Positions 54,188 through 62,072 of a stretch of DNA of 64,000 nucleotides are shown piece after piece; positions within the stretch are counted from its first letter, which is position 1; each line of letters starts with the position of its first letter. Under the pieces are notes generated by a model that saw only the letters and a list, made by a program, of their open reading frames with translations, was not told the DNA's origin and did not search any database. Made by a program: the position numbers and the translations under genes. This DNA is from Akkermansia muciniphila (GTDB lineage: Bacteria; Verrucomicrobiota; Verrucomicrobiia; Verrucomicrobiales; V1-33), in NCBI GenBank assembly GCA_945900785.1, contig CAMDJM010000005.1, positions 1 through 64,000 of the forward strand, given 5' to 3'.

Positions 54188-54503
54188 TCCTGATCTTAAA
54201 GTGATCCAGTGTGGAGTTGAACGGGGAATTTTTGGAAAACCCAGCGTGCTGCGACATCTCCGTGAGTTTCCGGATTAGGGCCGTGTTGCGCGCTTCCTCC
54301 TCCGCAAGCTCCTTCATTGAGGCGGACGACAAGCTGCCAGTCCCAGTTTTTGAGAAAAGCGGCTCGGCTTTGTAGCGGTGATTGTTCGCCAGCACCTCCT
54401 CCAGCAGGTCCTCCGCCGTCACCTGTTCCAGTAGATCCAGTCGCAGTTTCGTGGCGCATAAAATGGCATGTTGAGTAGTGCGTGGCAAGCCGTCAAGTTC
54501 CAA
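54162..54503 (-). CDS. doubtful small hypothetical protein
   Basis: An open frame of 113 residues starts at TTG and overlaps the start of the DUF1826-like gene by 26 nt. It includes a helical stretch (MKELAEEEARNTALIRKLTEM) and RLDLLEQVTAEDLLEEVLAN, which read as plausible amphipathic helices. The Leu/Glu-rich segments make it more protein-like than most shadows, but the poor start and the overlap keep confidence low. If it is not real, 54188-54645 is an intergenic region of about 460 nt with no other clear feature. Confidence 0.35.
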   Translation of the reverse strand: MELDGLPRTTQHAILCATKLRLDLLEQVTAEDLLEEVLANNHRYKAEPLFSKTGTGSLSSASMKELAEEEARNTALIRKLTEMSQHAGFSKNSPFNSTLDHFKIRNGPEYCPS

Positions 54504-54645
54504 GGCTGCATTTCTCTACTTGGTAAGTAAAATGACGGGGCACGGATGGCAGGAGGATGACATCACCCCGGGTGGATGAGGGAATGGCTGCGGCATTTCC
54601 TTCTGGATAAATGCGGCCCATCCCCTACGTATTCCCCATCCAAAC

Positions 54646-55491
54646 ATGAAAAACATCCTGTCCGTTACTCTGCCTGTCACCCTCACCTGCTTCGCTGCCG
54701 TTACCTTTCTGGCCACCGGCCAGGATTCCTCCCCTGCCCCGAAGCCCCTGAAAGCCCTCCTCGTCATCGGAGGCTGCTGCCATGACTATGCCAAGCAAAA
54801 GGAGATCCTCAAGGCTGGCCTTGAGGAGCGCGTCAATCTCACCGTGGACATCTGCTACTCTGCGGATAAGGGCACCAAAGCAACCTTCACCTGCTACGAC
54901 AAGCCCAACTGGGCGGAAGGCTATGACGTCATCATCCACGACGAATGTTCTGCGGACATTAAGGACCTGGCGGTGGTGAACCGCATTCTGGATGCCCACC
55001 GCAATGGCACCCCAGGAGTGAATCTGCACTGCGCCATGCACTCCTACCGGACGGCGGCGGACGTGGGCAAACCTGCTGAGGCCGGCACCAACGATGCCCT
55101 TTGGTTTGACTATCTGGGCCTGCAATCCAGCAGCCATGGCAGGCAGGCCCCCATCTCCATCACTTACGCCAGCCTCCCGGCTCTCACCGGCCTGACCAAC
55201 TGGACCACGATCAACGAGGAACTCTACAACAACGTCAAGGTCCACGGGGACAGCATTATCGTCGCCAAGGGCAAACAGGACAACCAGGAAACCGTCGTCG
55301 CCTGGGCTCACGAATACGGCGCTAAAAAAACCAAGGTCTTTTCCACCACCATTGGCCACAACAACGAAACCGTGGCCGACCCGAAATACCTTGACCTCGT
55401 CGCCCGCGGTCTCCTCTGGACCACCGGCCGCCTGACTGAAAACGGCCAGCCCAGCCCCGGCTATGGTCCGGCAAAGGCCCCGGTCAAATAA
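54646..55491 (+). CDS. ThuA-domain exported protein
   Basis: 281 residues with a signal peptide (MKNILSVTLPVTLTCFAAVTFLATG). The ThuA fold (class I glutamine-amidotransferase-like) is visible: ALLVIGGCCHDY, DVIIHDECSADI, NLHCAMHSYR and the C-terminal STTIGHNNETVADPKYLDLVARGLLW. ThuA proteins take part in disaccharide use (trehalose, sucrose) in rhizobia and are very frequent as exported proteins in Planctomycetes and Verrucomicrobia. The substrate is unknown. A strong terminator follows. Confidence 0.88.
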   Translation: MKNILSVTLPVTLTCFAAVTFLATGQDSSPAPKPLKALLVIGGCCHDYAKQKEILKAGLEERVNLTVDICYSADKGTKATFTCYDKPNWAEGYDVIIHDECSADIKDLAVVNRILDAHRNGTPGVNLHCAMHSYRTAADVGKPAEAGTNDALWFDYLGLQSSSHGRQAPISITYASLPALTGLTNWTTINEELYNNVKVHGDSIIVAKGKQDNQETVVAWAHEYGAKKTKVFSTTIGHNNETVADPKYLDLVARGLLWTTGRLTENGQPSPGYGPAKAPVK

Positions 55492-55522
55492 GCGCAAGCC
55501 ACCGCGCTTCGAGGTCCCGAAA

Positions 55523-55556
55523 AGCAGCCTGGCCCCTCCGCCAGGCTGCTTTTTTT
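55523..55556 (+). terminator. intrinsic terminator after the ThuA gene
   Basis: A perfect 11-bp stem, AGCAGCCTGGC/GCCAGGCTGCT, with a CCCTCC loop, followed directly by six more T. Confidence 0.92.
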
Positions 55557-55724
55557 GTATCACTGCGGAAAACCCATCCATGCGCGCACGGTCCGGGCAC
55601 TTCCGGGGGCAGGTTTTCCCCCAGGCCCAGAGCGCATGCCTCCCGGATTGCCTGAGTGGAACGCAATTGCATCCTTTTCCCCATCGCTTAAAGCATCGCA
55701 TTCCGCACCCGTTTCCTCCCCTAA

Positions 55725-57311
55725 ATGACCCGAGCCATCCTCACCGCCTCCGCCGCCCTCGCCTGCTGCTCCTCCGTCATGGCTGATGACTTTTCCTTCG
55801 AAACCGTCCGCTCCCTTGCTAAAGACCGCGCGGCGGTTCCCTTCGTGGCTCCGGCGGATGACCTCGCGGATTTCTGGAAAAACCTGACTTATGACCAGCA
55901 CCGCGACATCCGCTTCAAAATGAACGAAGGCCTTTGGGCCATCGGCAAAAAACCCTTCTCCATCGACTTCTTCCACCCTGGCTGGACCGCGAAAAAATCG
56001 GTCAAAATCTACGAAGTCAACGGAGCCGAAGCCAAACCCCTGTTCTTTGACCGCAGCCTGTTCGACTACGGCAAACAACAAATTCCCAACGGCATCCCTG
56101 CCCCTCCTGGCTACGCCGGCTGGCGGGCCCGCACCCACCTGAACTCCGCAGACTACATGGACGAATTTCTCGTCTTTCTCGGGGCCAGTTATTTCCGCAG
56201 CATCCCCGCCAAAGCCCCCTACGGTCTCTCGGCCCGCGCCATCTCCCTCAACAGCGGCCTGCCCGGGGTGGAGGAGGAATTCCCTGACTTCCAATCCTTC
56301 TGGCTCAACACCCCGCAGCCGGAGGACAAATCCCTCACCACCTGGGCGCTCCTGGATGGCCCTGGCGTCTCCGGGGCCTATCAATTCATCGTGACCCCCG
56401 GCACAGAAACCGTGATGGAAATCGAAGCTGAAATCACCCTGCGCCAGCCCGTCCAGCAGCTCGGCCTGGCCCCGTTTTCCAGCATGTTCTGGTTCGGCGA
56501 ACTGACCCATCCGCGGGCCTACGACTTCCGTCCGGAGGTGCATGACAGCGATGGTCTGCTGATGGAATTGAGCACGGGGGCGAAACACTTCCGGCCCCTT
56601 GACCACACCCCGGACCAATTCCGGCACTGCGTTTTCACCCTCGAAAAGCCCCAAGCGTGGTCTCTCGTCCAGCGCGACCGCTCCTTCACGTCCTATCAGG
56701 ACGTTGAAGCCCACTATCACGACCGGCCCAGCGTCCGTGTCGAACCCCTCGAAGGCTTTGACAAGGGCCAGCTCCACCTGATCGAAATGCCCACCAACGA
56801 TGAGACCAACGACAATGTCATCCTCGTCTTCGAACCCGATCCCAAACCGGAAATTGGCAAGCCCTTCCATTATAAATACCGCCTGATCTGGCAGCGCGAT
56901 CCCGCCCCCTCCGGTCTCTTCGCCGTCAAGGACACCCGCTACGGTCACCCCGTCCAAAAGCCCGGCCAGCTTCTCTTCACCATCGACTTCGCCAAACCCC
57001 TCGTCCCCGAAAAAAAGGTGGGCGACCCGAAATGGGACGATATCACCGGTTTCATGCCCGTCGTCACCACCAATAATCCCGCTGTCAAAATCCTCCACGC
57101 TGACATTACAGACCTCAGCATGGCCAACGTCGACAGCCTGCCCTTGGAAATGGGCCGCAGCCCCGGGGTCCACATGCCCCAGGTGCTCCGCGCCTTCTTC
57201 GTGCTTGAACCCCCGGCTGACCTCCGCGACATCGACCTTACCTGCGAACTGCAAAACGCCGCAGGCAAAGCCATCAGCGAACGCTGGCTCTACCTCTGGA
57301 AAAAACCCTGA
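55725..57311 (+). CDS. opgG: glucan biosynthesis protein OpgG/MdoG-like
   Basis: 528 residues with a signal peptide (MTRAILTASAALACCSSVMA). It has the full periplasmic OpgG layout: FETVRSLAKDRAAVPF at the N-terminus, YDQHRDIRFK, FHPGWTAKK, FLGASYFRSIPAKAPYGLSAR, LAPFSSMFWFGE and the C-terminal immunoglobulin-like domain. OpgG shapes osmoregulated periplasmic glucans made by the membrane enzyme OpgH, which is not adjacent. A glycosyltransferase gene follows 53 nt downstream on the same strand, suggesting a joint role in surface or periplasmic polysaccharide. Confidence 0.93.
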   Translation: MTRAILTASAALACCSSVMADDFSFETVRSLAKDRAAVPFVAPADDLADFWKNLTYDQHRDIRFKMNEGLWAIGKKPFSIDFFHPGWTAKKSVKIYEVNGAEAKPLFFDRSLFDYGKQQIPNGIPAPPGYAGWRARTHLNSADYMDEFLVFLGASYFRSIPAKAPYGLSARAISLNSGLPGVEEEFPDFQSFWLNTPQPEDKSLTTWALLDGPGVSGAYQFIVTPGTETVMEIEAEITLRQPVQQLGLAPFSSMFWFGELTHPRAYDFRPEVHDSDGLLMELSTGAKHFRPLDHTPDQFRHCVFTLEKPQAWSLVQRDRSFTSYQDVEAHYHDRPSVRVEPLEGFDKGQLHLIEMPTNDETNDNVILVFEPDPKPEIGKPFHYKYRLIWQRDPAPSGLFAVKDTRYGHPVQKPGQLLFTIDFAKPLVPEKKVGDPKWDDITGFMPVVTTNNPAVKILHADITDLSMANVDSLPLEMGRSPGVHMPQVLRAFFVLEPPADLRDIDLTCELQNAAGKAISERWLYLWKKP

Positions 57312-57318
57312 AGCCCGC

Positions 57319-57346
57319 TCCACCGCCCACCGCCCACTGCCACGAG
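57319..57346 (+). repeat. heptanucleotide repeat before the glycosyltransferase gene
   Basis: Four 7-nt units: CTCCACC, GCCCACC, GCCCACT, GCCACGA. The array lies 18 nt before the ATG at 57365. Confidence 0.65.
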
Positions 57347-57364
57347 TCCCCGGATTTTTTCCCG

Positions 57365-58600
57365 ATGCCTGAGCCCCAGCTACCCACCGCCGCCCCGGCG
57401 TCCCTGCCTCATCTGGTCAGCTTGTGCGGCACCTGGCTCAAGCCGGAGATGCAAAGCCTCTATCGGCAGGTGATCCATCTGAGGCGCTATCAGAATACTG
57501 TTCTCACTGAGCAGATTCAGAATGCCGGGCGGTTTCCCTTTGAACCGGTGCTGCTGATGGAGCGCCAGCCCCGGCCCCGGCCCAAGGGCAACTTCATCCT
57601 CCGGTTTTGGTATAAACACATCGTCAAGCATTGGCCGCCGCCCCGCGCTATCACCCGCTGTGCGGAATTCTTCCCTTACAATCTCCCCGGCCTGCTCCGC
57701 AGTTGCCGGACCGATCTCGTTCACGTCTACTACGGCCACAAAGCCGTCAAATATCTCGACATGATCAAAGCCTGGGGCGGCCCCTTCCTCGTTTCCTTTC
57801 ACGGCGTGGATGTGGTCAAATTTACCAGCGACCCCGCCTACGTGGAAAACCTCCAACGCGTTTTTACGGAAGCCCGCCTCATCCTCGCGCGCAGCCAATC
57901 CCTCCTTGATGGCCTGAAAGCCCTCGGCTGCCCGCCGGAAAAACTGCGGCTGAACTACACCCCCATCCCCCTCGACGCTTTTCCCGCCAGCGTCCGAACC
58001 GAGCCCCCCAACGGCTCCTGGCGCATCGTCCAGGCCTGCCGCCTCATTCCCAAAAAAGGCCTCTTCACCACCTTGGAAGCCCTCCGCCTCGTCGTCCCCC
58101 ACTATCCCAAGCTCAAATTCCTGCTCTGCGGCACGGGGCCTATCCGGAATGACTTCCTCAAAAAACGCGACGCCCTTGGCCTCACGGATAACATCGAAGT
58201 CCCCGGTTGGATGGACCAGCCCCGCCTCCTCAGCCAATACCAGCGCGCCCACCTTTTCCTACACCCCAGCGAACTCACGGACACCTCCGACCAGGAAGGC
58301 ATTCCCAATTCCATGCTCGAAGCCATGGCTTCCGGACTTCCGGTGATCGCCACCCATCACGGCGGCATCCCCGAAGCCGTGACTCATGGACTCGATGGCC
58401 TCCTTGTCCCCGAGCGCTCCCCGCAGCAACTTGCCGAAGCTATCCTGACTCTCCTGGGCGACCCTGCGCTCCTCACGCGACTCTCCACGGCGGCCCCGCA
58501 AACCGTCCGCGCCCGCTTTGGCCTGGAAGCCAGCATCAGCCGGCTGGAAGACTGCTACGACGAAGCCCTCACCGGAAAATCCCGCGAAACAGGAAACTGA
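57365..58600 (+). CDS. glycosyltransferase family 4 protein
   Basis: 411 residues of GT-B fold. The N-terminal domain includes FHGVDVVKF, and the C-terminal GT4 domain has the nucleotide-sugar binding series VQACRLIPKKG, FLLCGTGP, VPGWMDQPRLLSQYQ, EGIPNSMLEAMASGLPVIATHHGGIPE (split around the EX7E residues) and GLLVPERSP. Retaining glycosyl transfer from a nucleotide sugar is expected; donor and acceptor are unknown. It is placed after opgG with an intervening heptanucleotide repeat. Confidence 0.92.
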   Translation: MPEPQLPTAAPASLPHLVSLCGTWLKPEMQSLYRQVIHLRRYQNTVLTEQIQNAGRFPFEPVLLMERQPRPRPKGNFILRFWYKHIVKHWPPPRAITRCAEFFPYNLPGLLRSCRTDLVHVYYGHKAVKYLDMIKAWGGPFLVSFHGVDVVKFTSDPAYVENLQRVFTEARLILARSQSLLDGLKALGCPPEKLRLNYTPIPLDAFPASVRTEPPNGSWRIVQACRLIPKKGLFTTLEALRLVVPHYPKLKFLLCGTGPIRNDFLKKRDALGLTDNIEVPGWMDQPRLLSQYQRAHLFLHPSELTDTSDQEGIPNSMLEAMASGLPVIATHHGGIPEAVTHGLDGLLVPERSPQQLAEAILTLLGDPALLTRLSTAAPQTVRARFGLEASISRLEDCYDEALTGKSRETGN

Positions 58601-58641
58601 GGTCCGGCGTTTCCGCCCCTTGGGCATGATCGTGATCGCGG

Positions 58642-58662
58642 ACTGCGGGCAAGGCCCGCAGT
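58642..58662. repeat. perfect hairpin with an AAG loop
   Basis: ACTGCGGGC-AAG-GCCCGCAGT, a 9-bp stem, lies between the convergent glycosyltransferase and zinc-ribbon genes. It could act as a bidirectional terminator, but there is no T-run; it fits the three-base-loop hairpin family seen elsewhere in this window. Confidence 0.65.
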
Positions 58663-58738
58663 GCTGGGGATTCCTCAACGTCATTCCCTGAAGCCTGCGG
58701 AACCCCGGGCATCCCTCCCGCAACCTTGATGAACAGGA

Positions 58739-58975
58739 TCAGGACAAATCCGCCTGCACAACCGACCGGCGCTCCCGGTTCCCCAGCAGGCGGGCCTGTT
58801 TGACGACCGCCTCAACCCCTTCCTCGAAGCGGTAGCTCGCACAATTCGGGCAAGTGTGCGTCTTCATGAGAACGATGGAATCGCAGCCTTGGCAAATCTT
58901 GTAATTTGACGGGTTTTTAATGATCTTGTCCGCCTGTTTGGCGCGGTCAGGGGGGGAATCAGCAAGAGTTGACAT
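58739..58975 (-). CDS. small zinc-ribbon-like protein
   Basis: 78 residues. Two CxxC pairs, CQGC and CPNC, 14 residues apart, are expected to bind one zinc ion (KICQGCDSIVLMKTHTCPNC). The rest is helical and basic. I do not recognise a named family; similar small proteins accompany many verrucomicrobial genomes. It could be a nucleic-acid or protein-binding accessory factor. It stands alone between convergent and same-strand neighbours. Confidence 0.7.
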   Translation of the reverse strand: MSTLADSPPDRAKQADKIIKNPSNYKICQGCDSIVLMKTHTCPNCASYRFEEGVEAVVKQARLLGNRERRSVVQADLS

Positions 58976-59064
58976 TTCGGTGACAGTATCGCCGCAGGAG
59001 CCGGAAATTCAACTTTTTTCCCATGGGACCATAAACTTCCGCAGGATTGAGCGGCCGGCAGGGG

Positions 59065-59142
59065 ATGGCTTTCGCATTATGGCTGCTGCTGGTTTTCTGG
59101 ATGATGGGATCCGAAGCCGGAAACCTCCTGGTTTTTAACTGA
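59065..59142 (+). CDS. possible very small membrane peptide
   Basis: A 25-codon frame with ATG and TGA, MAFALWLLLVFWMMGSEAG and six more residues, consists mainly of one hydrophobic helix. It lies in a gap of about 220 nt between two minus-strand genes. A purine-rich CAGGGG stands directly before the ATG, too close for an ideal ribosome site. Such short hydrophobic frames also arise by chance. Confidence 0.2.
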   Translation: MAFALWLLLVFWMMGSEAGNLLVFN

Positions 59143-59196
59143 TTCTGGAAACCCATGCGGGGATAGCACCGCCTGCCGATTTCATGCCCCTCCGCT

Positions 59197-59691
59197 TCAA
59201 GCCCAGCGGCGCAAGGCCGCACGCAGCATGCCCGCCCCGCCAGCAGCAAAGAGCAGCGGCCACCACAGGGTGTAGTATGCGGCCTTGGTGGAATGCTCCA
59301 GCACCGCATCGGACGGGTTCGCCGGATTGACCAGCGCCGGCACCTCCGTTCCAGGCGCATAACGGGCGGCGGTCGCCTCGGCCTTTTCCCGGTGAGGGCT
59401 GGGCCCTTCGATCCGGCGCACTTTGCTGCCATGATACACCTGACCTTCAAACTTATAACGATACTCCACTTCCGCCTGCCATTTCTCCGGGTCATTCTCG
59501 CTGAATTTCGACGTATTCACCCCGGAAACCAGCACGGTTGCGGGCACCGGCGTCCACTGCCGGGTGATCATCGCCCGCTCCCCCGCCTGCCAGAGCCACC
59601 AGGTAAAGGCCAGGCCCAGAGCAATCAAAAACACGCCCACCGATCCCAAAAACCACCGGGCGGGCACAGAAGTAGGGGTCGCAGCAATCAT
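59197..59691 (-). CDS. DUF3592-family membrane protein
   Basis: 164 residues from the ATG at 59691 (MIAATPTSVPARWFLGSVGV). Two transmembrane helices frame a beta-rich domain: FLGSVGVFLIALGLAFTWWLW at the N-terminus and LWWPLLFAAGGAGMLRAAL at the C-terminus. The middle contains WTPVPATVLVSGV, VEYRYKFEGQVYHGSKV and YAPGTEVPALVNPANPSDAVLE, the DUF3592 signature. The function of the family is unknown. The frame continues upstream, but without family similarity. Confidence 0.85.
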   Translation of the reverse strand: MIAATPTSVPARWFLGSVGVFLIALGLAFTWWLWQAGERAMITRQWTPVPATVLVSGVNTSKFSENDPEKWQAEVEYRYKFEGQVYHGSKVRRIEGPSPHREKAEATAARYAPGTEVPALVNPANPSDAVLEHSTKAAYYTLWWPLLFAAGGAGMLRAALRRWA

Positions 59692-59835
59692 TGGAACAGA
59701 CACTCCCGCACAAGCCGGGAGCACAAGAAAGGGGATTTCCCGAGCTACGCGGCAAAGGCGGCAAAGGCCTTCTGAAACAAGGCACTTTGGACTTTTCGCG
59801 GAATATCCCCATCCGGCGGCACGTAGGATTCTGCG

Positions 59836-61731
59836 ATGCGCCCCCCCGCTGCTGGCTTCCTTCCTCTCCTGTCTCTGACCCTGCTGCTCCTCACCGTCCT
59901 GCGGCTGCCCGCTGCGGCCGGGGCCGAGGCCACGTGGAAGGAGCAGGTTTGGCCCATCATTCAGACCTATTGCATTGATTGCCACGATGCTGAATCCCAA
60001 AAAGGCGGCATCGATCTGGCCTCCCTGCAGACCTTGCCCCAGGCCCGTGCCGCCCTGCGCCTCTGGTGGCGGGCGCGGGATCAATTGGAATCCGGCCAGA
60101 TGCCGCCGCCCAAAAAAGACCAGCCTGACGCCGCCCAAAAACAAATTCTACTTGCCTGGATCGCGGACAACGAAAACTTCCTGCGCAGCGGCAAAGTCCT
60201 GGATCCCGGCGAGCGCCGCCTGCGCCGCCTCAACCGCACCGAATACGCCACCGCCCTGCACGACCTGCTGGGCGTGCCGCCAGAGCTGATCAGGGATACC
60301 TTTGCCGAGGAAGGGGCCGGTGGGGAAGGCTTTGATAACGTCGGCGACACCCTCTTCATCCCGCCCGTGATGGCAGAGCAATACCTCGCCGCCGCCGAAA
60401 CCGCCCTCATAGAGGTCTTCGCCAAGCCGGAACTGAAAGCCCGCCTCCTCTTCAGCCCCCCTGCGCCGGAGCGCGATCCTGCCACCGCCACGCGCCTGAC
60501 CCTTGCCAGAATGCTCCGCCCGGCCTTCCGCCATACCCTCCCGGAGGAAACGCTCGCCCCATATCTGAATCTCGCCGCCCAGCGCCAGGCCCGCGGCGGC
60601 ACTTGGGAAGACGGGGTGCGCCTCGCCGTCAAAGCGGCCCTCTGTTCACCGGATTTTCTCCTCCTCACAGAATCCAATCAATCCGCGCCCCTCTGGCCCG
60701 TCACCGGCCCGGAGCTGGCCACCCGGCTGAGCCTCTTTCTCTGGTCCTCCGTGCCGGATGCGCCCTTGCTGGACGCCGCTGAAGCCGGGCAACTCCAGGA
60801 CCCCGCAGGCTTGGAAACCCAGGTCCGCCGCATGCTGGCCGATCCCCGCGCCCTCGCGCTCGCCCGCAATTTCGCCGGCCAGTGGCTGCAATTTGAAAAG
60901 GTGCTCGGCGCCGATCCCGACCGCTCGCGCTATCAGTTCAGCGGCGAAACCCGCCAGCTCCTTTACGGGGAAGCCCTGCGCTTTTCCGACCACCTCCTGC
61001 GCGGTGGGGGCTCCCTCCTTGACATCCTTTCCAGCGATTACGCCTGGCTGAATGAAACCCTCGCAATCCACTACGGCATCCCCAATGTCACCGGCCCGGA
61101 TTTCCGTCAGGTGCCTCTCACCAACGGCATCCGGGGCGGCGCCCTGGGCCTGGGCGCGGTGCTCACTACCACATCCCTGCCCCGGCGCACCAGCCCCGTG
61201 CTGCGGGGAAAATGGATCCTGGAACAACTGCTGGGCACCCCGCCGCCCGCACCCCCGCCCAACGTCGGCACCATCCTGGAAGACGACCGGAAAATCACCC
61301 ACCCCACCATCCGTCAGGAACTCGAAGCCCACCTCCGCCGCGATGACTGCCGCGCCTGCCACGCCCGCATGGACCCGCTGGGATTTGCCTTGGAAAACTT
61401 CGATCCCGTAGGCCGCTGGCGCGAAAAACTCAACGACCAGGTCCTCGACACCAGTGGCACCCTGCCGGATGGCCGCCACTTCACCGGCCCGGCGGAACTG
61501 AAGCAAATTCTCCTGTCAGAAAAGGACCGCTTTGCCCGTAATCTGGCGGTAAAACTGCTGTCCTACGCCCTCGGCCGCAGCATCGAAGCCGGTGACCTGC
61601 CTACCCTCTCCAAACTGGAATCCAGCCTGCACACCACCCATTTCCAGGCCTTTCCCCTCATCCTCGAAATCTGCCGCAGCCTGCCCTTCACCCACCGCCG
61701 CCTCACCCCCGTCCCCATTCCGTCGGAATGA
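59836..61731 (+). CDS. DUF1592-family exported cytochrome protein
   Basis: 631 residues with a signal peptide (to about residue 30). The domain order is typical: a planctomycete cytochrome domain with CIDCH at 46-50 and GQMPPPKKDQP, DUF1587 (RLNRTEYATALHDLLG), DUF1595, DUF1592 (ATRLSLFLWSSVPDAPL), DUF1588 (RTSPVLRGKWILEQLLGTPPP, here across residue 460, then CRACHARMDPLGFALENFDPVG with a second CxxCH) and DUF1585 (FARNLAVKLLSYALGR). In PVC bacteria these proteins pair with DUF1552 proteins, as here. Extracytoplasmic oxidation of a polymer or sugar is suspected, but no function is proven. Confidence 0.92.
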   Translation: MRPPAAGFLPLLSLTLLLLTVLRLPAAAGAEATWKEQVWPIIQTYCIDCHDAESQKGGIDLASLQTLPQARAALRLWWRARDQLESGQMPPPKKDQPDAAQKQILLAWIADNENFLRSGKVLDPGERRLRRLNRTEYATALHDLLGVPPELIRDTFAEEGAGGEGFDNVGDTLFIPPVMAEQYLAAAETALIEVFAKPELKARLLFSPPAPERDPATATRLTLARMLRPAFRHTLPEETLAPYLNLAAQRQARGGTWEDGVRLAVKAALCSPDFLLLTESNQSAPLWPVTGPELATRLSLFLWSSVPDAPLLDAAEAGQLQDPAGLETQVRRMLADPRALALARNFAGQWLQFEKVLGADPDRSRYQFSGETRQLLYGEALRFSDHLLRGGGSLLDILSSDYAWLNETLAIHYGIPNVTGPDFRQVPLTNGIRGGALGLGAVLTTTSLPRRTSPVLRGKWILEQLLGTPPPAPPPNVGTILEDDRKITHPTIRQELEAHLRRDDCRACHARMDPLGFALENFDPVGRWREKLNDQVLDTSGTLPDGRHFTGPAELKQILLSEKDRFARNLAVKLLSYALGRSIEAGDLPTLSKLESSLHTTHFQAFPLILEICRSLPFTHRRLTPVPIPSE

Positions 61732-62072
61732 GGCTTAACTGAAATCTTTCCTTAGCCCAATAAACCTCCAGGAACAAAAGCACCGCATTGCCCTGCATTC
61801 GCTTTTTTCATTAGGCTTGCCAGCCATGTTTTTATTCATCCAACCAATTCACCAACAGGTCAAAGCCAACCGTGCCGGGTGGACTCTCCATGGCTTTTTC
61901 GGCTTTCCGGTGAAAACCACCGGCAGCAATTCAACCGGGCGACCATCCCGAATAACATTAACTTCCTCAAGAATCGAATCGATATCTGGATCAGCAGCCC
62001 AATGGTCCTACGCCGCCAAACAAGTCCTGAATCGCTGGATCGAAGATTTCTTCGCCTGGTCCCCTTAACGAT
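61732..62072. other. intergenic region between the DUF1592 and DUF1552 genes with cryptic coding-like fragments
   Basis: About 340 nt, less GC-rich than both neighbours. On the + strand an ATG-led frame of 83 codons (61817-62068) has no familiar features. On the minus strand 61849-62007 reads a start-less 52-codon stretch that includes DPDIDSILEEVNVIRDGRPVE, which looks protein-like. Both cannot be genes; a gene fragment interrupting the usual tight DUF1592-DUF1552 pairing is possible. The last bases hold the DUF1552 leader, without a Shine-Dalgarno sequence. Confidence 0.35.

Noticed and set aside
61817..62068. An 83-codon + strand frame between the DUF1592 and DUF1552 genes
   Set aside because: No domain, no ribosome site, and the opposite strand contains an equally plausible fragment, so it is treated as part of an uncertain intergenic region.
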